The notes below the pieces were generated by a model. That model made no database searches. It worked only from the letters and a program-made list of their open reading frames with translations, and had not been told where the DNA came from. Position numbers and translations under genes: made by a program. Shown here piece by piece: positions 1-8,473 of a DNA stretch of 64,000 nt. Each line of letters starts with the position of its first letter. The first letter of the stretch is position 1. The DNA comes from RBG-16-49-21 sp040768125 (GTDB taxonomy: Bacteria; Spirochaetota; UBA4802; UBA5550): positions 1-64,000 of the forward strand of contig JAXGNG010000003.1 in the NCBI GenBank assembly GCA_040768125.1, written 5' to 3'.

Positions 1-383
1 CCGTGTACGGCATGACGGGGGGGCAGATGGCGCCGACGACCCTCCTGGATATGAAGACCACCACCACGCCCTTGGGCCGCGATCCCCGTTATGACGGACA
101 TCCCGTGCATATCACCGACGTGGTGGCGCAGTTCCCCGGCGTGGTATACGCGGAGCGCGTCGCCGTGGACGGTCCGGCGGGCATCAGGAAAACCAAGAAG
201 GCGATCGCGGCGGCCTTCCAGACGCAGGTTGACGGCCTTGGCTACTCCATCATCGAGGTGCTTTCGCCATGTCCGACAAACTGGAAACTCTCACCCGTGG
301 ACTCCTTCACATGGATAACTGAAACGATGACGAAGGAATACCCCCTGGGCGTGCTGACCGATAAACGAAAGAAAAAGGAATGA
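1..383 (+). CDS. 2-oxoacid:ferredoxin oxidoreductase, beta (TPP-binding) subunit, C-terminal part
   Basis: The gene begins before the window; only its last 126 or so codons are visible. The motif MTGGQMAPTT near the start and SPCPTNW further on are typical of the thiamine-pyrophosphate-binding beta subunit of KorB/VorB-type 2-oxoacid:ferredoxin oxidoreductases. These oxidatively decarboxylate a 2-oxoacid to an acyl-CoA and reduce ferredoxin in the cytoplasm. The stop is one base before the gamma subunit start, so translation is probably coupled. The substrate (2-oxoglutarate or a branched-chain 2-oxoacid) cannot be told from this fragment. The following ACT and dehydratase genes suggest amino-acid catabolism. 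Confidence 0.88.
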   Translation, partial: VYGMTGGQMAPTTLLDMKTTTTPLGRDPRYDGHPVHITDVVAQFPGVVYAERVAVDGPAGIRKTKKAIAAAFQTQVDGLGYSIIEVLSPCPTNWKLSPVDSFTWITETMTKEYPLGVLTDKRKKKE

Positions 384-384
384 T

Positions 385-954
385 ATGCTGCTGAAGATTC
401 TCACGGCCGGCTCCGGGGGGCAGGGGGTGTTGACCCTGGGGAACATCCTTGGCAATGCGGCCATGATGGCCGACCTCCACGTGACCTATCTCCCCTCCTA
501 TGGCGCAGCGATGCGCGGGGGGACCGCGAACTGCACGGTCTGCATTTCCGACGAGGAGGTGGCATCGCCGGTTTCCTCAACCCCTGACATCCTGGTCGCC
601 ATGAACCAGCCGTCGCTTGTCGCCTTTATCACGAGGCTTGAACCGGGCGGACAGCTCATCTACAACTCCGATCTCGTGGACGAGGTTCCCGAGAGGGGTG
701 ACGTGGAAATGATCGCGGCGCCTGTGAACCTGATTGCCCGGCGGCTCGGCAACGAGCGCACGGCGAACATGGTGATGCTCGGCGCCCTTGTGAAGATGAT
801 GAATATACTCGATATCGACATTATCATACAGAGCATTGACGTGATGATGGGATCGAAGAAAAAAATCGCGGAAACGAGTGCCGAAGCCGTGCGCAGGGGA
901 TACGAGGAATTCCCGTTTGACCAGGACACTCCAGCAGCGGGGAAAACGCCATGA
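385..954 (+). CDS. 2-oxoacid:ferredoxin oxidoreductase, gamma subunit
   Basis: A 189-residue protein with the N-terminal glycine motif TAGSGGQGV (about residues 7-15) that marks the gamma subunit of pyruvate/2-oxoacid:ferredoxin oxidoreductases. The length fits a free-standing gamma chain. It lies one base after the beta subunit, and its last codons overlap the start of the double-ACT gene (ATGA at 951-954), so the three form one operon. The gamma subunit completes the complex that transfers electrons from 2-oxoacid decarboxylation to ferredoxin. The exact substrate class is not resolved. Confidence 0.88.
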   Translation: MLLKILTAGSGGQGVLTLGNILGNAAMMADLHVTYLPSYGAAMRGGTANCTVCISDEEVASPVSSTPDILVAMNQPSLVAFITRLEPGGQLIYNSDLVDEVPERGDVEMIAAPVNLIARRLGNERTANMVMLGALVKMMNILDIDIIIQSIDVMMGSKKKIAETSAEAVRRGYEEFPFDQDTPAAGKTP

Positions 955-1379
955 CGATAACCCAGGTTTCAATTGCCGTTGATAACACTCCCGGGAGCCT
1001 TTACCGGGCCACCACGATTCTTGAGAAGGAACAGATCAATATCAAGGGAATCATGGCCGCCACCCAGCTTGCCCCGGTGCAGGTAAACATGATTGTCGAT
1101 GATCCCGACAGGGCCGTAAAAGTCCTCCAGATGAACGGGTTCACGGTTACCACAAAAGAGGTCATCGCCGTCACCACGCCGGACCATCCCGGTGGGCTCA
1201 ATGCCGTGCTCCGGCCCCTCATCGAGGCCAAGGTGAATATCGACGCCGTGTATCCCTTCATTTATCTCAAGAACGACGAGGCGATTCTGATCCTCGACGT
1301 GGACAAGATCAAGGAGGCCAAGGAAGTCCTGAACAAGCACTGGGTCAGGACCTACGGCTCGGAGATATACAAGTCCTGA
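951..1379 (+). CDS. tandem ACT-domain protein
   Basis: 142 residues containing two consecutive ACT-like units. The first (about 1-65) begins TQVSIAVDNTPGSLYRA; the second (about 68-138) has TTPDHPGGLNAVLRPL. The DxPG-S/GL signature marks small-molecule, usually amino-acid, binding folds. No catalytic domain is attached, so a role as amino-acid sensor or regulatory partner is inferred. The four-base overlap with the oxidoreductase gamma gene implies coupled expression and suggests it monitors a metabolite of the same pathway. The product resembles other free-standing ACT proteins of anaerobes. Confidence 0.8.
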   Translation: MTITQVSIAVDNTPGSLYRATTILEKEQINIKGIMAATQLAPVQVNMIVDDPDRAVKVLQMNGFTVTTKEVIAVTTPDHPGGLNAVLRPLIEAKVNIDAVYPFIYLKNDEAILILDVDKIKEAKEVLNKHWVRTYGSEIYKS

Positions 1380-1439
1380 CGATGCGTGCGAAAACGGCGG
1401 AGTGCCTCCGCCTGCAGGCCCGGGACGGTATCTTCCACA

Positions 1440-2582
1440 ATGGAAATCCTTCACGACAGTATCTCCGGCATGAAAAAAGACGGGCGTCCGGTCATCGGGT
1501 GTTTCCCGCTCTATCCGCCCCTTGAGCTCTTTCATTCCATGGGGCTGACACCCCTGGTGCTGTGGGGACTCGGGGACCTGATCAGGTCCACTCCCCTGAG
1601 CGACCGCCACCTCCAGAATTATACCTGTTCCGTTGGCCGCCGTCTCGCCGAATTTGTCCTGTCGGAAAACGGAGCGCTTCTTGACGGGCTCTTCATGTAC
1701 AATGCATGCGACACCCTCAGGAATCTTCCGGAAATCCTGGAGTGCGGGGTGACCGCCCTCGACAGAAGCGGGCCGCCGATACTGAAAATGCATATCCCCT
1801 CGGGCTCAATCTCCATGGACGCGATAGGGGAGAGATTTCTCTCCAGGGAGATCGGGGAACTGGTTCATGAGGCGGGAGGGCTTTTCGGCGTTTCCTTTTC
1901 CGGCGAGCGTTTCAAGGAGAGTGTCGCGCTGTATCGCGAGATGCGATCCCTCGCGATGAGGCTCCAGTCGGCGGTTGCCCGGGGACTGCTGGGTTTTCGG
2001 GACTACCGGGATGCGGCGATCAACGCCTGCGTGATGTCCGTGGAGGAACAGATCGCGCTCTTTTCATCTCTTCTCGGAAACAGAGAGTGCGCAGGGGGAG
2101 AAGATGCCCGTCCCCGGGAGTGTGGTATTGCCCTGAGCGGCATACTCCCCCCGCCCCCCGGTGTGGTGGAGACTATTGAGAGTGCCGCACTTCGCGTGGT
2201 GGCCAATGATTGCGCCATGATGCACAGGTCATGGGCGTTCACGCCTTCATGCGACGACGACCCCGCGGAATATTACGCGGCGCTCTACCGGGGCCATTTC
2301 CCCTGTACCACGCTTCTTCCCTCGGCGGATCGGCGGATCGAAGCCGTCATTGACTTGGTGCGGAAGAGCGGTGCCCGGGGATTGATCATCATCGGGGAAA
2401 AATTCTGCGAATATGAATATTTCGAGATGCCTGTCCTTGAAGAACGATTGGCACAGGAGGGGATCCACACGCTGAGGCTCGAGCTATCCATCGATGATGC
2501 GGATGCCGGGTCAGTTAAGACCAGGATCGAGGCATTTTCAGAATTATTGCACGATGAGGGGCGTCCCGCCACGGTGGTGTAA
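1440..2582 (+). CDS. 2-hydroxyacyl-CoA dehydratase subunit (HgdA/HgdB/BcrC-like)
   Basis: About 380 residues of the 2-hydroxyacyl-CoA dehydratase D-component family. Features seen are IGCFPLYPPLELFHSMG near the N-terminus, the cysteine-bearing FMYNACDTLRNL segment that probably helps hold a [4Fe-4S] cluster, and a C-terminal GLIIIGEKFCEYEYFEMP. The family dehydrates (R)-2-hydroxyacyl-CoA by a ketyl-radical route, or reduces benzoyl-CoA. The start is uncertain: GTG at 1386 would add 18 unconserved-looking residues; ATG at 1440 fits the fold better, though neither has a strong ribosome site. It is followed by a second subunit and the activator, the usual set. Confidence 0.82.
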   Translation: MEILHDSISGMKKDGRPVIGCFPLYPPLELFHSMGLTPLVLWGLGDLIRSTPLSDRHLQNYTCSVGRRLAEFVLSENGALLDGLFMYNACDTLRNLPEILECGVTALDRSGPPILKMHIPSGSISMDAIGERFLSREIGELVHEAGGLFGVSFSGERFKESVALYREMRSLAMRLQSAVARGLLGFRDYRDAAINACVMSVEEQIALFSSLLGNRECAGGEDARPRECGIALSGILPPPPGVVETIESAALRVVANDCAMMHRSWAFTPSCDDDPAEYYAALYRGHFPCTTLLPSADRRIEAVIDLVRKSGARGLIIIGEKFCEYEYFEMPVLEERLAQEGIHTLRLELSIDDADAGSVKTRIEAFSELLHDEGRPATVV

Positions 2583-2611
2583 CGACACTGTCGCGACGGC
2601 GACTCGTTTCA

Positions 2612-3883
2612 ATGGAAAAGGCGGGTATGAGTGTCATGTATAAACCGGGCGGATTCCAGAAAACAGAATCAGGATCGCGTCTTTCGCGCATGATGGCCTC
2701 TTCATACATGGATCTTCATCGACGTGCCGGGGAAGGCGCCTTTACTGTCTGGATCGCCATCGTGGTGCCCGCGGAGATCTTCGCCGGTTTCGAGAGCGTT
2801 GTCTACGGGGTTCCCGAGAGCCACGCCGCCATGAGCGCCGGTAAAGGGGTGGGGGCCCTTCAGTGCGAAAAGGCCGAGGGGAGGGGATACAGCCCCGACC
2901 TGTGCTCCTACGCGCGTCTTGACCTCGGGACGGTCTTCGACGGCGGAAAGGACTCGCCCACCTTTGGTCTCCCGAAGCCGCATCTGCTGGTTTCCAACAG
3001 CAATAATTGTTCCCTTCTTGTGAAGTGGTTCGACGTGCATCACCGAATGAGGGGAGTGCCTCACTTCGTCCTCGATGTCCCCTTCGCCTATGGCCGCCAG
3101 AGGGAGGGTGACAGGGCCTATATCGCGGAACAGCTGAAGGGGCTTGTCGAGCTTATCTCTGAGATGAGCGGACAGAGATTCGATATCGACCGGGTAAGGG
3201 AGGCCGTGGCTCATTCCGTCGAGGCGAGCCGTCACTGGAAGCGTTTTCTCAGGTGCGCCGAACATCGACCGAGCGGCATTACCGCCTTCGATTCCTTCGT
3301 GCAGATGGCGCCCATTCTCACCGACAGGGGAACGAAAAGGCTGGCGGATCATTATCGAATGCTCGCCGAGGAGACCGAGGCGCGCATGGCGAAGGCAGTA
3401 TTTCCCGTGCCTGAAGAGACGTATCGCCTGCTCTGGGACAACATCGCGCCGTGGCACCAGTTGCGCGCCATGTCGAGACGCCTCGCCGAGATGAGGGCTT
3501 CTATCATTGCCGCGAGTTATACCTACTGCGTGGGATGCACTGAAGGGGAGTATGATCCCTTCGAATACGACGGCGGGGATCCTTTCGAATATCTTGCAAG
3601 GATGCAGAACTTTTCGGTGTGTCCAATGGGGCTGGGGAATCGCGTCCGCGCAATGCGTGAGGCGATACGGAGAAACGCGATAGACGGAGTGGTGTTTGCC
3701 AGCAACCGGAGCTGCAAGGTGTATTCGCTCATGCAGATGGACCAGATGCGAATCATTGAAAGAGACGCCGGGGTGCCCACGGTGATGATCGACGTGGATC
3801 ACGCAGATGCGCGTTCCTACAGCGAGGAGCAGGCCTTCACGCGGATTGGGGCACTCCTGGAGCGGATTGATGCCTGCCGATAA
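2612..3883 (+). CDS. 2-hydroxyacyl-CoA dehydratase second subunit
   Basis: 423 residues homologous to the preceding gene and to HgdB/BcrB-type subunits. Landmarks are the PAEIFAGFESVVYGVPE region (about residues 45-65), VSNSNNCSLLVKWFD with a candidate cluster cysteine, PHFVLDVPFAYG, and the C-terminal VFASNRSCKVYSLMQMDQ with another cysteine. The pair would form the heterodimeric D-component of a 2-hydroxyacyl-CoA dehydratase. ATG at 2612 or the internal ATG at 2630 could start it. Together with the oxidoreductase and the activator this suggests amino-acid fermentation (for example through 2-hydroxyglutaryl-CoA); benzoyl-CoA-type chemistry is an alternative. Confidence 0.82.
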   Translation: MEKAGMSVMYKPGGFQKTESGSRLSRMMASSYMDLHRRAGEGAFTVWIAIVVPAEIFAGFESVVYGVPESHAAMSAGKGVGALQCEKAEGRGYSPDLCSYARLDLGTVFDGGKDSPTFGLPKPHLLVSNSNNCSLLVKWFDVHHRMRGVPHFVLDVPFAYGRQREGDRAYIAEQLKGLVELISEMSGQRFDIDRVREAVAHSVEASRHWKRFLRCAEHRPSGITAFDSFVQMAPILTDRGTKRLADHYRMLAEETEARMAKAVFPVPEETYRLLWDNIAPWHQLRAMSRRLAEMRASIIAASYTYCVGCTEGEYDPFEYDGGDPFEYLARMQNFSVCPMGLGNRVRAMREAIRRNAIDGVVFASNRSCKVYSLMQMDQMRIIERDAGVPTVMIDVDHADARSYSEEQAFTRIGALLERIDACR

Positions 3884-4053
3884 CGGGATCTGGGTGCCCA
3901 GGGAACCGGCACGATCCTCCGCGCTCCCTGGAGAAGGTGCGGCAATCCCTTTCTTGAAATAAAAAAAAGGAATTGCGTAATGCGGCACCATGGATGCTTC
4001 ATGAATTGCTCGATGGTAGATGCGAGTAGCACCCATTTTTTTAGGATGAGGCA

Positions 4054-4824
4054 ATGATTACACTCGGTATTGATATCGGTTCCATCACCACAAAGGCGGC
4101 GTTGATGTTTGATGCGAAGCTTCTCGGCACAAAAGTGGGGTTTACGGGCTATAATATCGGCAAGGCCTGGCGACACGTAACCGACGAACTTCTTGCTGAT
4201 GTGGGCAAGGACTTTTCTTCAATAGAAAAAATCATATCCACAGGATATGGCAGAAACGGCGTGGACGCGGCCCACAAGGCGGTGACAGAGATCACCTGCC
4301 ATGCCGCGGGCGCCCATTACTGCGCTCCCCACGTTCGGTCGATCATTGACATTGGCGGACAGGACAGCAAATCGATACTCCTCGACGACTCGGGCAGGGT
4401 TAAGGATTTCGCAATGAACGATAAGTGCGCGGCGGGCACCGGGAGATTTCTCGAGGTCATGGCGCGGGCCCTTCAGGTTGATCTCGAAGAATTCGGAGAG
4501 ATTTCGCTCCAGGCTGACAATCCCGGGAGGATATCGAGTCTCTGCACCGTTTTTGCCGAGTCAGAAGTTATATCCCTTATTTCCAAGGGAGAGGGGAGAG
4601 AGAATATCATTGCCGGAATACATGAATCGATCGCTGCGCGTGTTGGCGCCATGGCTTCCCGAGTGGGAATTCGGGAACCGGTAATGATGACTGGCGGCGT
4701 GGCGAAAAATATCGGCGTGGTCAGGGCGATGGAAAACAAACTGGGGGTAAAAATTGAAGTATCCGAGTTCGCTCAGGTCATGGGCGCCATCGGCGCAGCA
4801 GTGCTGGCTTCGAACCTTGAATAG
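4054..4824 (+). CDS. 2-hydroxyacyl-CoA dehydratase activator (BadF/BadG/HgdC ATPase)
   Basis: 256 residues, the normal length of HgdC-type activators. The ASKHA phosphate-1 loop GIDIGSITTKA is at residues 5-15, IDIGGQDSK at about 98-106, and the two cysteines that bind the bridging [4Fe-4S] cluster of the homodimer are Cys125 (in KCAAGTGRF) and Cys164 (in SLCTVFAES). MTGGVAKN near the C-terminus is the family adenosine motif. The protein uses ATP hydrolysis to push one electron into the dehydratase, so it is the functional partner of the two preceding genes. A 170-base gap separates it from them. Confidence in the family is very high. Confidence 0.93.
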   Translation: MITLGIDIGSITTKAALMFDAKLLGTKVGFTGYNIGKAWRHVTDELLADVGKDFSSIEKIISTGYGRNGVDAAHKAVTEITCHAAGAHYCAPHVRSIIDIGGQDSKSILLDDSGRVKDFAMNDKCAAGTGRFLEVMARALQVDLEEFGEISLQADNPGRISSLCTVFAESEVISLISKGEGRENIIAGIHESIAARVGAMASRVGIREPVMMTGGVAKNIGVVRAMENKLGVKIEVSEFAQVMGAIGAAVLASNLE

Positions 4825-4834
4825 GGTCGCGTTC

Positions 4835-5299
4835 TTAAATCATGCCTTTTTTTTCGGGTGATGGGGCTGTTGTCATTATGTGTGGGGTGTACCCCCAGTA
4901 CAGTTTCCAACAGATCAGTGATCGGGCAACTTCTTTTACTATAACGTAGTTGATAAACCGATTGTTATCGGTGAAATATTCATCGTGCATGTTGTCAATA
5001 TATCTATTTACCGCCAAGGCAAGAATACGGGAAAGAGACATTTTTAGAAATTTCCTAAGATCAAGACAATATTCATATTCATCTTCCCTCAGGGTAATGT
5101 GGAACCTGTGCCACTCATCCGGATGGCATTTTTCCTGATAACGAACTAGTGTTCCCATATTAGGTTGATAGAAAGCATGCTTTTCCAGAATTATTTTAAT
5201 CAGCGTACGCATCAGATCAGATCTTGAAATTTTTCTTGCATGCGCCGCATATGTGATTTTCTCCATTATGGCTCGATGAATATATAGGGTTGTCTCCAT
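4835..5299 (-). CDS. possible DNA-binding protein with two ribbon-helix-helix-like segments
   Basis: 154 residues. The ATG at 5299 is preceded by AGGAAGG, so it is preferred over an upstream TTG. Two stretches look like ribbon-helix-helix units: METTLYIHRAIMEKITYAA...SRSDLMRTLIKIIL (about 1-38) and HRFHITLREDEYEYCLDL...SLSRILALAVNRYI (about 65-105). Each has a short strand followed by two helices. The gene is clearly richer in A+T than its neighbours, which suggests recent transfer. It is convergent with the dehydratase activator. No named family is recognised; a transcriptional repressor or antitoxin-like role is only inferred. Confidence 0.6.
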   Translation of the reverse strand: METTLYIHRAIMEKITYAAHARKISRSDLMRTLIKIILEKHAFYQPNMGTLVRYQEKCHPDEWHRFHITLREDEYEYCLDLRKFLKMSLSRILALAVNRYIDNMHDEYFTDNNRFINYVIVKEVARSLICWKLYWGYTPHIMTTAPSPEKKGMI

Positions 5300-5313
5300 G
5301 TTTCCTTCCTGGA

Positions 5314-5481
5314 TCAAGTCTGTAATGATTTTAATGATATACGAATGGAAGAGAACGAGGGATAAACACTATTGCCAATGTTGATCGGTGGGCTACTACT
5401 CATGAAAAAAATACTGGTTTTTATTGAAAAAATACTTGAAGTATTATCATGATATGGTATTATGTCACATAAGCTATACAT
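5314..5481 (-). CDS. possible 55-residue small protein upstream of the ribbon-helix-helix gene
   Basis: A short reading frame begins at ATG 5481 on the minus strand behind an excellent ribosome site (AGGAGG five bases upstream). It runs 55 codons to a TGA at 5314-5316, 15 bases before the ATG of the next gene. The peptide is Ser/Ile-rich and shows no recognised motif. The strong ribosome site and the close join to the next gene argue for a leader or small gene; the composition argues against. It is recorded as a possibility only. Confidence 0.25.
   Translation of the reverse strand: MYSLCDIIPYHDNTSSIFSIKTSIFFMSSSPPINIGNSVYPSFSSIRISLKSLQT
5436..5463 (+). promoter_or_regulatory. candidate sigma70-type promoter before the SNF2 helicase gene
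   Basis: TTGAAG (5436-5441) and TATTAT (5458-5463) are separated by 16 bases in an AT-rich stretch. The position fits transcription of the helicase gene starting at 5590. No other support. Confidence 0.35.
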
Positions 5482-5510
5482 GAATACCTCCTTTTGATTA
5501 TTTCTCCCTT

Positions 5511-5531
5511 CCCCCTCCGGGGGGATTTTTT
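5511..5531 (+). terminator. terminator-like hairpin in the leader of the SNF2 gene
   Basis: CCCCC pairs with GGGGG across a four-base loop (5511-5524) and is followed by ATTTTTT. It lies between the candidate promoter and the helicase start, so it could be an attenuator, or it could be chance. Confidence 0.3.
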
Positions 5532-5589
5532 AGTGTAATGATTAAAATGGCTGCCATATCTGTTATTATTGCCGTATCCATGTGTGACC

Positions 5590-8400
5590 ATGTCTGAGTT
5601 GTCCCACGATCTTAGGCTGGAACCTTCCGGTATAGCCACGACTGATTCATCATCAGGACATCCCGAACCTGATGAGCATGCCATTGCAGGGGAGGACGCT
5701 ATTCTTTCCCTGATGAGAACCATTCCCCCCCGATTTAACTGGCAGTTCCTGCTCAGGATTGAAGCCTTTTCTCTCGTGCTGGCGTATTCGCACAACAAGA
5801 TAATGTCTCTCTCCAATTCACGGACGCGCATTCTGTCTCATCAGGTGTCGTGCGCGCATCGCGTGATGAGTTCTCTCAACAAGCGATTTTTAATCGCTGA
5901 TGAGGTCGGTCTGGGTAAAACGATAGAGGCGGGTCTTGTTATCAAGGAGCTGGAATACCGTCATCGCTACCGGAGGGTGCTTATCATCTGCCCCGCGTCA
6001 CTTCAGTACCAGTGGCAGCGGGAAATGCAGAGCAAGTTCAACGACCGGTATGTTATCATGGATCGCCGGGAGTTGAACAGGCTGTCGAATTCACGGCGCG
6101 GAGCCAATCCCTGGGAGGCCCACGAAAGGGTCATCTGCTCAATAGATTTCATGAAGAACAGGCGACTCCTGAAATCACTGGGTTCGATAAGCTGGGACGC
6201 CGTAATTTTTGATGAAGCACACCGACTTCGTCGGGACGGTCGCCGGGCCACACTCGCCTACGAGGCCGCCGAGGCGATCGCGGGAAGAACTAAAGCGCTT
6301 TTACTTCTTACTGCAACACCCTTCAGGGGTAATCTCGAGGAACTCTATTTCCTCATTGCGCTTCTCGATCCCCATATACTCGGGCCGTTCCATTCCTATT
6401 TCAATGACTACTGCCTTGACAACTCGGAATTGGCCACCCTGCGCGATGCGATCTCTCCCGTTGTGATACGGCGCACCAAGCGGGAAGTGGGCGGGTTTAC
6501 CCGAAGATGCGCCCGTACCGTGCGTTTCGAGCTGTATCCTGATGAACGGCGCCTCTATGACGAAACGACATTATATGTCGCCGAGGAGTTCAACAGGGCC
6601 CTTCAGAATGAAAACAGGGCCGTGGGATTCGTGATGACGGTATTCCAGAAGCTGCTCGATTCATCCACTCATGCCCTCGGGTGTGCCCTGGAGCGCCGTA
6701 TGGCCCGACTTGAAGATCTCCTGGCAAGGGCGGACCTGGTCCGACGTCTTGATATCGATCCCGGAGGGGACACCGACCTGATCGATGACATTGAAGATCT
6801 CGAGGATCTTGTGGCCCTTTCTTCCGCAAAGAGCATCGCCGAAATGCGCATGGAGATAGAAACCCTCCGCCGCCTCGTCGGCATGTCGCGCCTCATACGC
6901 GTGAACAAGAAGGCTGAAAAGCTGAAAAGCCTTATTGTCACCCTGAAGAAGCAGGGGCACGGGAAGGTCCTGATATTCACGCAATTCAGGACCACCCAGG
7001 ATTACCTGAAGGGGTATCTTTCCGGATTTGAGGTGGAGGTGTTCCATGGCTCCCAGGGCCGCGATGAGAAGGAGAGGGCCATAGCACGTTTCAGGGACGA
7101 GGCGGAGATCCTGATATCCACCGAGGCCGGTGGTGAAGGCCGCAACATGCAGTTCTGCAATATCCTGGTCAACTATGATCTACCCTGGTCCCCGTTGAAG
7201 ATCGAACAGCGAATCGGACGGCTCCACAGGTTCGGACAGCCCCATGACGTTTTCATTTATAATTTTTCCACAAGGAATACCGTGGCCGAGAGGGTGCTCG
7301 AGATATTGAATCAAAAACTTCGTCTTTTCGAGGAATCCATAGGGGCTCCCGATGTGCTCCTGGGCCAGATCGAGGATGAACTGAGGCTCAATAGCCTCCT
7401 CATGGAGATGGCGGCGGGGATTAGGAGCACGAAATCGATGAAGCGGGAGGCGGAGCGGAGAATCGAGCTTGCGCGCAGTGGATATGAGAAGATATCGGAA
7501 CTGACGGTCACCGACCGCATTGATTTCAATTACGATGAATACTATCGCGTTACCCTGAAGGAAAGAAAGTTTACCAACCGACGGATCGAGCGATTCGTCA
7601 ATACCCTTACACGTGTCGATGATGGTGCGGCGCTCTCTATCACGCCGGGAGGGGCACGGGGACTCTACCGTGTTGCGGCCGGCGACGGGAATGGCGATAA
7701 GCTCGGGACCTTCGACAGCGCGATCGCCCTTGAAGACGAGGGTATCGAGTTCCTGGCTTTTGGCCATCCCGCAGTTGACCGACTGGTGGCACGTTGCCGG
7801 GATTCATCTTTTGGTGGGTTCACCGGCGTTGAGTCGCTGGCTTCGGATATTCCCTTTTCGGGGATGGTGTTTTATTTTCTCGTGACCTTTACGTCGGTGA
7901 CGGAGGTGCGCGAACTGGTTCCCGTCGTTGCCATCCTCGATCCGGTTTTTCCCATCGATCGCCTCGGGTCCATCGAGGACGAACTGGTTGACCGTGAACG
8001 CCTCGATGCCGTCCTTGCCGACGACACCAGGGTGCGGATGATAACGGCACGCGCCGATGAGTACTGGGCGCTGGCCCGCCGGAGGATACGCATGAAGATC
8101 GAGGAGCGGCGCGCCTCCCTTCGAAGTGATCTTGACCTGGGCGTTGACCCGGAAATCGAAAAGATACTTGCCTCTTACAGACGGAAGGGGGAGGAGCTTG
8201 AGGAGAAACTCGAACTCCAAGAGGCGCAATATAAATGGTACGGACGAAACCTCAAGGGAACGATAACCCGCACAAAAAACCTGATCGAAAAAAACCTGAT
8301 AGAGCGTGACATGGTGCTTGATAAGACCCGCGGACACCTCGTTATCGGCCATTCCACGGAGCTTCTCTGCGCTGGGGTGATCTTGTCACGACCGGCATGA
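5590..8400 (+). CDS. SNF2/RapA-like helicase
   Basis: 936 residues from ATG 5590; a TTG 21 bases upstream is less likely. Superfamily-2 motifs are complete and in order: motif I DEVGLGKT (about 104-111), motif II DEAH in VIFDEAHRLRR, motif III LLLTATPF, then the C-terminal RecA lobe with FTQFRTTQDYL, STEAGGEGRN and the arginine-finger motif RIGRLHRFGQ. The C-terminal third is charged and predicted helical. RapA-type SNF2 ATPases remodel protein-DNA complexes such as stalled RNA polymerase; the same fold is also the motor of several phage-defence systems. No nuclease or methylase neighbour is seen, so a stand-alone remodelling ATPase is the simplest reading. Confidence 0.85.
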   Translation: MSELSHDLRLEPSGIATTDSSSGHPEPDEHAIAGEDAILSLMRTIPPRFNWQFLLRIEAFSLVLAYSHNKIMSLSNSRTRILSHQVSCAHRVMSSLNKRFLIADEVGLGKTIEAGLVIKELEYRHRYRRVLIICPASLQYQWQREMQSKFNDRYVIMDRRELNRLSNSRRGANPWEAHERVICSIDFMKNRRLLKSLGSISWDAVIFDEAHRLRRDGRRATLAYEAAEAIAGRTKALLLLTATPFRGNLEELYFLIALLDPHILGPFHSYFNDYCLDNSELATLRDAISPVVIRRTKREVGGFTRRCARTVRFELYPDERRLYDETTLYVAEEFNRALQNENRAVGFVMTVFQKLLDSSTHALGCALERRMARLEDLLARADLVRRLDIDPGGDTDLIDDIEDLEDLVALSSAKSIAEMRMEIETLRRLVGMSRLIRVNKKAEKLKSLIVTLKKQGHGKVLIFTQFRTTQDYLKGYLSGFEVEVFHGSQGRDEKERAIARFRDEAEILISTEAGGEGRNMQFCNILVNYDLPWSPLKIEQRIGRLHRFGQPHDVFIYNFSTRNTVAERVLEILNQKLRLFEESIGAPDVLLGQIEDELRLNSLLMEMAAGIRSTKSMKREAERRIELARSGYEKISELTVTDRIDFNYDEYYRVTLKERKFTNRRIERFVNTLTRVDDGAALSITPGGARGLYRVAAGDGNGDKLGTFDSAIALEDEGIEFLAFGHPAVDRLVARCRDSSFGGFTGVESLASDIPFSGMVFYFLVTFTSVTEVRELVPVVAILDPVFPIDRLGSIEDELVDRERLDAVLADDTRVRMITARADEYWALARRRIRMKIEERRASLRSDLDLGVDPEIEKILASYRRKGEELEEKLELQEAQYKWYGRNLKGTITRTKNLIEKNLIERDMVLDKTRGHLVIGHSTELLCAGVILSRPA

Positions 8401-8473
8401 GTTTTTGTATTGACAATATCCCCTCTTTTAATCTAATGCATGCTAACTTTTTTCTGGTGGTCCGGCCCGCACT

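Noticed and set aside
5569..8400. The SNF2 gene as part of a known phage-defence system
   Set aside because: No nuclease, methyltransferase, phospholipase or defence partner is adjacent; the neighbours are an RHH protein and an O-acetylation pair.
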